A stretch of DNA of 64,000 nt from Bacteroidetes bacterium GWB2_32_14 (GCA_001768235.1 MENK01000001.1:146267-210266), one strand, 5' to 3'. Positions 56,376 to 64,000 are shown, numbered from the stretch's first letter. A program made the numbers and translations. Notes: generated by a model not told the origin, from the letters alone.

Positions 56376-58523
56376 ATGAAAAAGATATTCTTGGTATTGT
56401 TTTCTATGATAATTATTGGTATCACTAGTTTGTCTGCCGACGAAGGTATGTGGATTCCAATATTATTAGAAAAATACACCATTGCCGATATGCAGAAAAA
56501 AGGGTTTAAGTTAACAGCTGAAGATATTTATAGCATTAATAAAGCAAGCTTAAAAGATGCAATCGTAATTTTTGGGGGAGGATGTACAGGAGAATTAGTC
56601 TCCGACCAGGGACTTCTTTTAACGAATCATCATTGCGGATTTGGACAAATTCAAAGACACAGTAGCATAGAAAAGGATTACCTTAAAAATGGATTCTGGG
56701 CTATGTCGAAAGAAGAAGAATTACCGAACCCGGGCCTTACTGTAAAATTTCTTGTTCGTATCGAAGATGTTACATCATCAATTTTAAATGGAGTTGATAA
56801 TTCGATGTCACAAGAAGAAAAGAATAAAATAATTAATAAAAATATACAGTCTGTTGAAAGTAAGGCTATCGAAGGTTCAGACTATATAGCATCTGTACGG
56901 CCATTTTATTACGGAAATGAGTATTATTTATTTGTTTATGAAGAATTTAAAGATGTTCGACTTGTAGGAGCTCCTCCTTCATCAATTGGTAAATTTGGTG
57001 GAGATACCGATAACTGGATGTGGCCCCGCCATACAGGTGATTTTTCTGTATTCAGAATATATGCAGGTAAAAATAATAAGCCGGCCGATTATTCAACAGA
57101 GAACGTTCCGTATAAACCGAAAAAGTTTTTAAATGTATCAATAAAAGGAGTAAATGAAGATGATTTTACCTGGGTTTTAGGTTATCCCGGTTCAACAGAA
57201 GAATACTTAACATCACATGCCATGAAATTAATTTCAGAAACCAGGAATCCTCACAAAATAAAACTCAGAGACGAGAGATTACGAATTATGAATGCATACA
57301 TGGAAAATAATGATACCATACGGATTAAATATGCAAGTAAAAACTATGGAATAAGCAATTCCTGGAAAAAGTGGGATGGAGAAATTCGCGGATTGCAACG
57401 ATTAGATGCTATAAATAAAAAAATGCAACTTGAGAAAGAATTTGAAGCCTGGACAAAAACAAACACTCAATACGAAGGTTTAATCAATCAATTTGAAGAT
57501 AATTATAAAAACATTAACCCCTATGCTTTAGCCACCGATTATTGGAAAGAAGCTATTAATGGGATTGAAATTCTTGATTTTGTAGCAGATTTTGAAAAAC
57601 TGATTGAATTGTCTGAAAATAAGACTGATACAACAATGATTCTGGAGGAAAGGAATAAACTGATTATGATTTCATCTGGATTTTATAAAAATTATGACTC
57701 GCGCATTGATAATGATGTTTTTAAAGCCTTATTACCAATGTATTTTTCGGGTGTAAATAAAGATTTCTACCCGCCTGTTTATTCATTAATTCAATCAGAA
57801 TATAATGGAGATTTCGATAAATACATTGAAAAAGTATTACAGGAAACAATATTTAATAAACCAGAAAAACTATATAGTATTCTGTATAATTATACATCTC
57901 AGCGTGTTGGTGAGTTGAAAAATGATCCGGTTTATGCCCTTTATTCATCATTTCTTGATGTTTACAAAAACAAAGTTTCTGAAAAATATTTTGCAATTTC
58001 AGCAAAAAACGATAGTTTGTACAAAATCTACATGAATGGTTTGCGCGAAATACAACCACAAAAGAAATTTTATCCCGATGCAAATTTTACTATGCGTGTA
58101 GCATATGGAAAAGTAAAGGGATATTATCCAAGAGATGGCGTTAAATACCTTTATTATACAACTCTTGACGGAGTTATTGAAAAAGATAATCCGGCAATTT
58201 ATGATTACAATGTTCCCGATAAATTGAAAGATTTATATACAAAAAAAGATTTTGGAGTTTACGAAAAAGATGGTTCAGTACCAATTTGTTTTATTGCCAC
58301 GAATCATACCACGGGTGGAAATTCGGGTAGTCCGGTGCTTGATGCAGAAGGTAATTTAATAGGGCTAAATTTCGACAGGGCATGGGAGGGTATAGCTAGC
58401 GACATGATGTATGATCCCGATTATAGCAGGAATGTAACTCTTGATATTCGGTATGTACTTTTTATTATAGATAAATATGCCGGGGCAAAACATCTTATTA
58501 ATGAAATGAACCTGATTAAGTAA
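56376..58523 (+). CDS. S46 dipeptidyl-peptidase, DPP11-type
   Basis: This 715-residue secreted peptidase has a signal peptide (about 1-20) and the S46 catalytic residues: His85 in TNHHCGFG, Asp in the WPRHTGDFS region (near 222) and Ser650 in GGNSGSP. The residue 18 after the Ser is Arg668 (NFDRAWEG), equivalent to Arg673 of Porphyromonas DPP11, which selects Asp/Glu at P1; DPP7 has Gly there. It would release acidic dipeptides in the periplasm, feeding amino-acid use. Full length. Confidence 0.9.
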   Translation: MKKIFLVLFSMIIIGITSLSADEGMWIPILLEKYTIADMQKKGFKLTAEDIYSINKASLKDAIVIFGGGCTGELVSDQGLLLTNHHCGFGQIQRHSSIEKDYLKNGFWAMSKEEELPNPGLTVKFLVRIEDVTSSILNGVDNSMSQEEKNKIINKNIQSVESKAIEGSDYIASVRPFYYGNEYYLFVYEEFKDVRLVGAPPSSIGKFGGDTDNWMWPRHTGDFSVFRIYAGKNNKPADYSTENVPYKPKKFLNVSIKGVNEDDFTWVLGYPGSTEEYLTSHAMKLISETRNPHKIKLRDERLRIMNAYMENNDTIRIKYASKNYGISNSWKKWDGEIRGLQRLDAINKKMQLEKEFEAWTKTNTQYEGLINQFEDNYKNINPYALATDYWKEAINGIEILDFVADFEKLIELSENKTDTTMILEERNKLIMISSGFYKNYDSRIDNDVFKALLPMYFSGVNKDFYPPVYSLIQSEYNGDFDKYIEKVLQETIFNKPEKLYSILYNYTSQRVGELKNDPVYALYSSFLDVYKNKVSEKYFAISAKNDSLYKIYMNGLREIQPQKKFYPDANFTMRVAYGKVKGYYPRDGVKYLYYTTLDGVIEKDNPAIYDYNVPDKLKDLYTKKDFGVYEKDGSVPICFIATNHTTGGNSGSPVLDAEGNLIGLNFDRAWEGIASDMMYDPDYSRNVTLDIRYVLFIIDKYAGAKHLINEMNLIK

Positions 58524-58665
58524 TTCGAAAATCGAAAAATTGAAAATTGTTAATGTATTTTCTTTGTAGGTAGTATATACATTCTTTATTTTCCTACGCT
58601 TTAATGTGCAATGTATTGATATTATTTCACTATTGTTCGGTAAAATTGAAACCAATAAAGATGTC

Positions 58666-58801
58666 GCAACTATGTTGCTTCATAAATTTTATAATGTATT
58701 TATCTACAAATATATAGCAACTACGTTGCTAATATAAATACTGCGTAGCAGTAAAATCTTTGTAGAATTAAACAGTAAATAAAAATGAAGCCACTTAGTG
58801 G
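58666..58801. repeat. cluster of four miniature hairpins
   Basis: Four short palindromes occur in series: GCAAC-tat-GTTGC (58666-58678), AGCAAC-tac-GTTGCT (58716-58730), ACTGC-gta-GCAGT (58740-58752) and CCAC-tta-GTGG (58791-58801). CTACAAA (58704-58710) and TTTGTAG (58759-58765) form a larger inverted repeat around the middle two. It has the look of an intergenic repeat element, but only one copy is in the window. Confidence 0.6.
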
Positions 58802-59071
58802 TGAAATCTAAGAAAAGGCTTAATATTATTCATATTACAAGGTTTAGTAAAATTTTAATCGGACACCAATGATTATTTATATTAATAAGTATTTCTTTTT
58901 TAGATTAATTATAAATACTCATCCTGAGCATTGGAAATATACAATTATAATTTTTTTATATATAAGTAAATCAGTATATTGTATTTTAAATTATAGAACA
59001 AGTATGACTTTTATCATGAAATAATATAATAAATGTCATATTCTCGCTTATACAGTAGTTCTATATTTAGT

Positions 59072-59102
59072 TTTGAAAATCACATGAATATGTATAATTT
59101 AG
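59072..59102 (+). promoter_or_regulatory. hydC promoter
   Basis: -33 TTTG (59072-59075), 19-nt spacer, -7 TAATTTAG (59095-59102, one mismatch to TAnnTTTG). Transcription would start inside the first operator box. Confidence 0.45.
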
Positions 59103-59103
59103 G

Positions 59104-59136
59104 TGTTAGTAAAATAACACTGTTATAAAATTAACA
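59104..59136 (+). promoter_or_regulatory. tandem operator upstream of hydC
   Basis: Two 16-nt pseudo-palindromes, TGTTAGTAAAATAACA (59104-59119) and TGTTATAAAATTAACA (59121-59136), start 17 nt apart. They resemble Rex boxes (TGTTAA-N4-TTAACA) and overlap or follow the predicted start of transcription, which fits repression. A Crp/Fnr-type regulator is the alternative. Confidence 0.6.
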
Positions 59137-59157
59137 AATTAATAAAACGAGAAGAAA

Positions 59158-59625
59158 ATGCCAGAAATTAAAGAATTAGTTAAGCAATTGGCTGACAAGC
59201 ATGGAAGAAATAGAGAAAGTTTACTTCCGATTTTACAAGGCATCATATCCGAAGAGAGATACATTTCGGATTTTGCTATGACTGAAGTTGCAAGAGAATT
59301 AGATATGTCTGCAGCATTGGTGTACGGAACAGCTACTTTTTATTCTTTTCTAGATACAGAACCAAGAGGTAAGTATGTAATCCGCTTGTGCAGAACCATT
59401 ACCTGTGATATGAAAGGTAAAAAGCAAATCCTTAGAACAATTGAAGATTTATTAAAAATCGAAATTGGTGAAACTACAAAAGATAAGAAGTTTACATTAC
59501 TTGAAACAAATTGTCTTGGCTGGTGCCACAAAGGTCCTGCAATGCTTATTAATGATGATGCATACACTGAACTTACTCCTGAAAAAGTGAGCGAGATTAT
59601 CGGTGATTACATGAAAAACAGATAA
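59158..59625 (+). CDS. hydC: NADH-linked hydrogenase subunit HydC (NuoE-like)
   Basis: This 155-residue protein is a NuoE-like thioredoxin-fold [2Fe-2S] subunit with the ligands C-x4-C in CRTITC (about 80-85) and C-x3-C in TNCLGWC (about 120-126). An N-terminal helical part (ISEERYISDFAMTEVARELDMS) is also typical. Its neighbours, a NuoF-like and an [FeFe] hydrogenase subunit, identify it as HydC and not complex I. The operon spacing is 29 bases to hydB. Confidence 0.93.
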   Translation: MPEIKELVKQLADKHGRNRESLLPILQGIISEERYISDFAMTEVARELDMSAALVYGTATFYSFLDTEPRGKYVIRLCRTITCDMKGKKQILRTIEDLLKIEIGETTKDKKFTLLETNCLGWCHKGPAMLINDDAYTELTPEKVSEIIGDYMKNR

Positions 59626-59654
59626 TATTAAATCAATTAAAGGAGATTTTAATT

Positions 59655-60818
59655 ATGCCAGATAAACGACTAAAAAGAGTTGACCTTATATTCAGTGAAG
59701 ACTGTATATATAAAGATGTTCTTACTAAAGCTCTCAATAAATCTAAAGAAGATATTATTAAAGAAATTCTCGATTCAGGATTAAGAGGTAGAGGTGGAGC
59801 AGGATTCCCAACAGGAATGAAATGGAAATTTACATCAGAACAAACTGAATCTGAAAAATATGTAGTATGTAATGCCGATGAAGGCGAACCAGGAACATTT
59901 AAAGATCGCGAAATTCTGACCCGCGTACCTCATAAAGTTTTTGGTGGTATGGCTGTTTGCGGTAAAGCTATTGGTGCTAAACATGGATACGTTTATTTAC
60001 GTGGTGAATACCGTTTCTTAAAAGCAGATATAGAGAAAGCTCTTGACCAATTCCATAAAACACTTAAAGAAATTGGCTCTGATTTTCAGATTCATTTACT
60101 AATGGGTGCAGGAGCATATATTTGTGGCGAAGAAAGTGCACTGTTTGAATCAATGGAAGGACACCGTGGTGAACCACGTAACAAACCTCCATATCCAACA
60201 ATAGCAGGTTTCAGAAAAAAACCAACAGTTATCAATAATGTTGAAACATTGGTTTACGCTTTTATGATTTGCAATATTGGCTCTAAAAAATTCCACGATT
60301 TAGGTACTGCCGATTCAAGAGGATCTAAAGTATTCTCCGTTTCAGGTGATACCCCGATTCCAGGAATTTATGAATTGGAATTGGGAATGTCATTAGAAAC
60401 ATTCGTTGAAGAATTTGGTGATGGTGATACTAAAGCGGTTCAAGTTGGAGGTGCTTCAGGTTTCTGTGTTCCAAGAAAAAAATTCAAAGACACAATTATT
60501 GGTTTTGAAGGTGTTCCTACAGGTGGATCAATGATGCTTTTCAATAGTTCTCGTTCAATGTATAATGTATTGAAAAACTATGTTGAATTCTTTGAAGAAG
60601 AATCGTGCGGACAATGTACTCCTTGCCGTGTAGGTTGTCAACAACTTAAAAAAGGTATAGAAGCTGTTAAAAAAGGTGAAAAATCTGCAGCTTATTTAGA
60701 TTCTTTGCAAAAATTGGCCGATACAATGAAAATAACTGCAAAATGCGGGCTTGGCCAATCTGTTGCAAACTCATTCTCTTCTATTGTTGACAATTTTAAA
60801 GAAGAAATGATTTACTAA
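59655..60818 (+). CDS. hydB: NADH-linked hydrogenase subunit HydB (NuoF-like, short form)
   Basis: This 387-residue protein holds the NuoF core: NADH/FMN site GLRGRGGAGFPTGMKW (about 43-58), NADEGEPGTFKDRE (about 74-87), GAGAYICGEESAL and the [4Fe-4S] ligands ESCGQCTPCRVGC (about 315-327) with a fourth Cys near 360. HydB of bifurcating hydrogenases is usually about 600 residues, with an N-terminal [2Fe-2S] domain and a C-terminal two-cluster ferredoxin domain. Both are missing here with no sign of a break. The electron route may therefore differ. Confidence 0.93.
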   Translation: MPDKRLKRVDLIFSEDCIYKDVLTKALNKSKEDIIKEILDSGLRGRGGAGFPTGMKWKFTSEQTESEKYVVCNADEGEPGTFKDREILTRVPHKVFGGMAVCGKAIGAKHGYVYLRGEYRFLKADIEKALDQFHKTLKEIGSDFQIHLLMGAGAYICGEESALFESMEGHRGEPRNKPPYPTIAGFRKKPTVINNVETLVYAFMICNIGSKKFHDLGTADSRGSKVFSVSGDTPIPGIYELELGMSLETFVEEFGDGDTKAVQVGGASGFCVPRKKFKDTIIGFEGVPTGGSMMLFNSSRSMYNVLKNYVEFFEEESCGQCTPCRVGCQQLKKGIEAVKKGEKSAAYLDSLQKLADTMKITAKCGLGQSVANSFSSIVDNFKEEMIY

Positions 60819-60857
60819 TAAATTTTATCAATGTAAATATTAAATTGAAGATAAAAA

Positions 60858-62648
60858 ATGGCTAAAACAGTAAATTTAAAAATAGACGGCATCGATGTTA
60901 GCGTTGAACAAGGAACGACTGTTCTTGATGCTGCAAAAAAATTAAATATACATATTCCTACATTATGCTATCACGAAGATTTATGTGTTGCAGGAAATTG
61001 TAGAGTGTGTGTGGTTGAACAGGAAGGCGCAAAAAATTTAGTAGCATCTTGTGCTATGCCTGCTTCTGAAGGAATGATTATTCATACCAATACTCATAAA
61101 GTTAGAAATGCACGCAGACATGTTGTCGAATTGTTGCTTTCTGAACATAATGCTGATTGTACAAAATGTTATAAAAATACCAAATGCGAGTTGCAAAACC
61201 TTGCTAGTGAGATGGTTATTACTGAGCCTATGTTCATCGATTTGGTACCTTTTAAAGAGTATAAAATTGATAAACAATCACCATCAATTATAAAAGATGA
61301 CAGTAAATGTATTCGTTGTCAGCGTTGCGTAAGAACATGCCATGAATTACAGCATGTAAGTGCATTGGGTGTTGCTTACAAAGGCGATCATATGAAGATT
61401 TCTACTTTCTTCGAAAATCCAATGTATGATGTAGTATGTACAAACTGTGGTCAGTGCGTAAACCGTTGTCCTACAGGAGCATTGATTGAGAAAAATTACA
61501 TAGATCAGGTTTGGGATGCTATTTACGATCCAAATAAACATGTTATTGTTCAAACTGCTCCGGCTACTCGTATCGCATTAGGCGAAGATCTTGGCATGGA
61601 ACCAGGTAGCATTGTAACTGGTAAAATGGCTGCATCATTAAGACGCCTTGGCTTCGATTCAGTTCTTGATACTGACTTTACTGCTGACTTAACCATTATG
61701 GAAGAAGGTACTGAATTATTAACCAGACTTAAAAAAGCTTTGGTTGATAAAGATCAAAGCATTAAACTTCCTATGTTTACTTCTTGCTCACCAGGTTGGA
61801 TTAAGTTTATTGAGCATTTATATCCGGAATATCTCGATAATTTATCAACTTGTAAGTCACCTCAACAAATGTTCGGAGCACTTGCAAAAACATATTATGC
61901 ACAGAAGAAAGGTATTGATCCTGCAACAATTGTTAGTGTTTCAATTATGCCTTGTACAGCTAAGAAATTCGAAGCTGCACGTCCTGAAATGCGAGATAGT
62001 GGCTTCCAGGATGTTGATCTGGGTATTACTACTCGTGAACTTGCTGTAATGATTAAACAAGCTGGTATAGAATTCGAATCTTTATCTGATGAAAAATTTG
62101 ACAGTATAATGGGTGAATCAACTGGTGCTGCAGTTATTTTTGGAGCTACAGGTGGTGTTATGGAAGCAGCACTTCGTACAGCTTACGAACTGGTAACAGG
62201 TCGTGAAGTGCCATTTAAAAACCTGAATATTACTGCAGTACGCGGAATGGAAGGCGTTCGTGAAGCTTCTGTAAAGTTAGAAAATGTTTTACCTGCATGG
62301 AGTTTCCTTGAAGGTGTTGAGTTAAAAACTGCAGTAGCTCATGGTTTAACAAATGCACATCAAATAATGGAAGCAATTAAAAAAGGTGAAGCAAACTATC
62401 ACTTTGTGGAAGTTATGGGATGTCCAGGTGGATGTATTGGTGGCGGAGGCCAACCAATTCCTACTACTCCTGAAATTCGCAGAAAACGAGCCGAAGCAAT
62501 TTATCGCGAAGATGAAGGTATGAAAATACGTAAATCACACGAAAATCCCGAAGTAATTCAGATTTATAAAGAGTTCCTTGGCGAACCTCTTGGCCATAAA
62601 TCACACGAATTATTACATACACATTATCACCCTCGTAAAAGAGTATAA
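60858..62648 (+). CDS. hydA: [FeFe] hydrogenase catalytic subunit HydA
   Basis: This 596-residue protein carries, in order: a [2Fe-2S] domain (CYHEDLCVAGNCRVC near 37-51), a His-Cys [4Fe-4S] site (about 90-110), two [4Fe-4S] motifs (CIRCQRCVRTC near 152 and CTNCGQCVNRC near 195), and the H-cluster domain. The H-cluster ligands are Cys310 (TSCSPGW), Cys366 (MPCTAKK), Cys522 and Cys526 (MGCPGGCIGGGGQP). It catalyses reversible H2 oxidation. Maturation genes hydEFG are not in the window. Confidence 0.97.
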   Translation: MAKTVNLKIDGIDVSVEQGTTVLDAAKKLNIHIPTLCYHEDLCVAGNCRVCVVEQEGAKNLVASCAMPASEGMIIHTNTHKVRNARRHVVELLLSEHNADCTKCYKNTKCELQNLASEMVITEPMFIDLVPFKEYKIDKQSPSIIKDDSKCIRCQRCVRTCHELQHVSALGVAYKGDHMKISTFFENPMYDVVCTNCGQCVNRCPTGALIEKNYIDQVWDAIYDPNKHVIVQTAPATRIALGEDLGMEPGSIVTGKMAASLRRLGFDSVLDTDFTADLTIMEEGTELLTRLKKALVDKDQSIKLPMFTSCSPGWIKFIEHLYPEYLDNLSTCKSPQQMFGALAKTYYAQKKGIDPATIVSVSIMPCTAKKFEAARPEMRDSGFQDVDLGITTRELAVMIKQAGIEFESLSDEKFDSIMGESTGAAVIFGATGGVMEAALRTAYELVTGREVPFKNLNITAVRGMEGVREASVKLENVLPAWSFLEGVELKTAVAHGLTNAHQIMEAIKKGEANYHFVEVMGCPGGCIGGGGQPIPTTPEIRRKRAEAIYREDEGMKIRKSHENPEVIQIYKEFLGEPLGHKSHELLHTHYHPRKRV

Positions 62649-62666
62649 TTAAAAATGTTTTTTAAG

Positions 62667-62692
62667 AAAGGAGCTGTTTAGCTCCTTTTTTT
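62667..62692 (+). terminator. terminator of hydCBA
   Basis: AAAGGAGCT and AGCTCCTTT form a nine-base-pair stem with a GTTT loop followed by T4. Confidence 0.9.
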
Positions 62693-62703
62693 GTTTTATT
62701 ACC

Positions 62704-62881
62704 CGAAGTGTTTTTTCTTCATTGCATTTCGATTTCAACGAATCGTTCAAACTTTCTTTAAGTATAACAAATGCTGATGATAAACCGGTAAATACCCTAT
62801 ACTCTTTAGAGAAGCAAAATCAATGCTGCTCGACAAAATTGATCTTATTGAAGATACCATTTATATAAAAATAGTTTTTTA
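62704..62881 (+). pseudogene. possible decayed coding remnant
   Basis: Frame-wise reading gives a protein-like stretch (LHFDFNESFKLSLSITNADD, then KPVNTLYSLEKQN) that breaks with a shift of frame near 62820 and continues as MLLDKIDLIEDTIYIKIVF before a stop. The amino-acid mix is more protein-like than random AT-rich DNA. I do not recognise the family and there is no start, so this is a weak call. Confidence 0.3.
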
Positions 62882-63090
62882 ATGATCTGAGAAAGTGTAA
62901 ATGGGAAAACACCATTATTTATAATTTCCTGTACCCCAAATTTAAATACGTATTAATAATATAATTAAATTTTTAATGAGATTATTTCTAAATAACAAAA
63001 TAAGTTGTAAAACATATTTAGATTAATTGCTATTAAGTAACACATAATCAATGATATAGAAATTATTTTTTATTTAATTCAGAAATAAAG

Positions 63091-63123
63091 TGTGAAAAAA
63101 ATAACAGTGTGAAAAATGTAACA
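63091..63123 (+). promoter_or_regulatory. tandem operator upstream of the DRTGG gene
   Basis: Two 16-nt boxes, TGTGAAAAAAATAACA (63091-63106) and TGTGAAAAATGTAACA (63108-63123), start 17 nt apart, the same spacing as in the hydC promoter. The second overlaps the -33 position, which suggests repression. Confidence 0.6.
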
Positions 63124-63133
63124 AAAAAGTATT

Positions 63134-63141
63134 TATCTTTG
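63134..63141 (+). promoter_or_regulatory. -7 box of the DRTGG gene
   Basis: TATCTTTG, exact TAnnTTTG match, about 60 bases before the start codon. The -33 position reads TGTG/TGAA and lies in the second operator box. Confidence 0.6.
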
Positions 63142-63201
63142 CAGTGAAATATTATAATTGTCATTGGAATCTAGTTAAACACGATTAAATTTATTTCTGA
63201 A

Positions 63202-63546
63202 ATGAAAATTAGAGATGTTGTAGGAATAATTGAAGGTGATGTAGTTTGTGGCCATGAATTATTAGATAAAGAAATATTAAGAGGGTTTGCTTCAGATTTA
63301 ATGAGTGATGTTTTAACCCTCGATACGGATGATGTTCTTTTAATTACAGGACTTTCAAACACTCAATCAATTCGGACAGCCGAAATGTCTGATATCAATT
63401 GCATAATATTCGCCAGGAATAAAAAAGTGAACCAGGAAATGATAAATCTGGCAAAAGAATCAAATATTGTTTTAATAGAATGTGAAAGTTCTGTATTCAA
63501 AACTTCCGGGAAATTATATAACGCGGGAATAAAACCTATTTTTTAA
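63202..63546 (+). CDS. DRTGG-domain protein
   Basis: This 114-residue protein has the size and pattern of a stand-alone DRTGG domain (MKIRDVVGIIEGDVVCGHELLDKEI; LTLDTDDVLLITGLSNTQSIRTAEM). Such domains occur in front of phosphate acetyltransferase and in hydrogenase gene clusters. It is followed by an anti-sigma-type ATPase after four bases. Its role is unknown; control of hydrogenase expression or of a sensory hydrogenase is a reasonable inference. Confidence 0.8.
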   Translation: MKIRDVVGIIEGDVVCGHELLDKEILRGFASDLMSDVLTLDTDDVLLITGLSNTQSIRTAEMSDINCIIFARNKKVNQEMINLAKESNIVLIECESSVFKTSGKLYNAGIKPIF

Positions 63547-63550
63547 ACAA

Positions 63551-63970
63551 ATGTATTTTGAGTTCGACATAGAAGGTGGTGATTTCTCGAAAGCGGGTTA
63601 TGCATCTAGTCAGTTGAAGAAAATTTTGAAACAACTGGTTGGTGATCATAAAATTGTTAAACGAACGGTTGTTGCTCTTTATGAAGCAGAAGTGAATGTT
63701 GTTGCCCACGCATTTTCTGGGAAAGTTATAATCAATATTGATACTGATAAAATTGAAATTCAGGTAAATGATAAAGGCCCTGGAATTAGTGATATTCAGC
63801 TGGCAATGAAAGAAGGTTATTCTACAGCTTCGGAGAAAGTTAGAGAAATGGGTTTTGGTGCCGGTATGGGACTATCGAATATAAAAAATAACTCGGATGA
63901 GTTTTATTTATCAAGCGAAGTAGGGCTTGGAACGAAATTAACAATTATTGCTTATTTGGTAAAAGAATAA
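63551..63970 (+). CDS. anti-sigma-factor-type ATP-binding protein (RsbW-like)
   Basis: This 139-residue protein has a compact HATPase fold: N box YEAEVNVVAHAF (about 44-55), G1 box VNDKGPGI (about 73-80) and G2 box GFGAGMGLSNIK (about 101-112). RsbW/SpoIIAB-like proteins are serine kinases that bind sigma factors or anti-sigma antagonists. No sigma factor or STAS gene is adjacent. In other anaerobes such a gene sits next to DRTGG and hydrogenase genes, matching this context. Confidence 0.85.
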   Translation: MYFEFDIEGGDFSKAGYASSQLKKILKQLVGDHKIVKRTVVALYEAEVNVVAHAFSGKVIINIDTDKIEIQVNDKGPGISDIQLAMKEGYSTASEKVREMGFGAGMGLSNIKNNSDEFYLSSEVGLGTKLTIIAYLVKE

Positions 63971-63973
63971 ATC

Positions 63974-64000
63974 ATGGAGCAAAATGTTTTTCATCATGCA
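63974..64000 (+). CDS. start of a further gene, probably hydrogenase-related
   Basis: The ATG at 63974 opens MEQNVFHHA and the frame runs off the window. Three bases separate it from the ATPase gene, so it is in the same operon. In related clusters the next gene encodes a ferredoxin-type [FeFe]-hydrogenase-like protein, but nine residues cannot confirm this. Confidence 0.4.

Larger units (their letters stand above)
58524..59157. other. intergenic region with palindrome-rich repeat and hyd promoter
   Basis: About 630 bases between the peptidase and hydC. It holds the palindrome-rich unit at 58666-58801, then very AT-rich DNA, the hydC promoter (59072-59102) and a tandem operator (59104-59136). 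I see no gene in it. Confidence 0.7.
62649..63201. other. intergenic region with terminator, coding remnant and operator
   Basis: About 550 bases. It contains the hydA terminator (62667-62692), a short stretch that looks like a decayed gene (62704-62881), then AT-rich DNA and the tandem operator and promoter of the DRTGG gene. No intact gene is seen. Confidence 0.7.

Noticed and set aside
58365-58655. 96-codon minus-strand frame over the end of the S46 gene
   Set aside because: Most of it is antisense to the conserved catalytic region of the peptidase; the rest is AT-rich intergenic DNA.

Overview
The window is a chromosomal stretch of a Bacteroidota bacterium, most likely an anaerobic or fermentative Bacteroidales/Marinilabiliales-type organism. 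The grounds are: low-GC DNA; promoters of the Bacteroidota form (-33 TTTG, about 20 nt, -7 TAnnTTTG) instead of E. coli boxes; few Shine-Dalgarno sites; and lineage-typical proteins (a PorT-like type IX secretion protein, a TamL-like lipoprotein, an S46 dipeptidyl-peptidase, DUF1987/SiaC, DUF3467 after rpoC). An [FeFe] hydrogenase locus points to H2 metabolism. I see no rRNA operon, prophage, IS element or CRISPR array.

Layout. 1-4.7 kb (minus strand): the 5' end of miaA, a LuxC-type acyl-CoA reductase, two small membrane proteins, and a tight four-gene unit amrA-acyP-amrS-amrB, the AmmeMemoRadiSam system with a built-in acylphosphatase. 4.9-13.6 kb: an orphan FtsX/MacB permease, an orphan SiaC-like phosphoprotein, gap, two small envelope genes, a large secreted beta-propeller protein, and ruvX-def. 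13.9-21.4 kb: a pyruvate-carboxylase-B-like carboxyltransferase whose biotinyl domain has lost the biotin lysine, a DHOD-like flavoprotein, a nitroreductase, an Omp85-family protein, a HARE-HTH/GIY-YIG nuclease between inverted repeats, and an SDR. 21.7-30.8 kb: purL, menG, porT, a TrmH-type methyltransferase, tamL, class I aldolase and a helix-hairpin-helix protein.

31-45.8 kb is the conserved translation/transcription block: rpsU, xerC-like, hpf, four tRNAs, tuf, tRNA-Trp, secE, nusG, rplKAJL, rpoBC and DUF3467. Hairpins separate tuf from tRNA-Trp, rplL from rpoB and rpoB from rpoC. 45.8-53.4 kb: an Nramp-related transporter with an altered metal site, then a fatty-acid oxidation electron chain (etfB, etfA, a membrane Fe-S subunit, a CCG subunit, an acyl-CoA dehydrogenase). 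53.5-58.5 kb: DUF2520, KdsC-like phosphatase, UbiA prenyltransferase, Maf and DPP11.

59.1-64 kb: an NADH-linked [FeFe] hydrogenase (hydC, a short hydB, hydA), then a DRTGG protein, an anti-sigma-type ATPase and the start of a further gene. Both promoters of this locus carry two 16-nt TGT-N10-ACA pseudo-palindromes spaced exactly 17 nt apart. This looks like shared Rex- or Crp/Fnr-type control and is one of the clearest new signals in the window. The others are the biotin-less carboxyltransferase, the divergent AmmeMemoRadiSam operon, the altered Nramp site and the single-gene nuclease cassette. All functions are assigned from reading sequence motifs; no database search was run.
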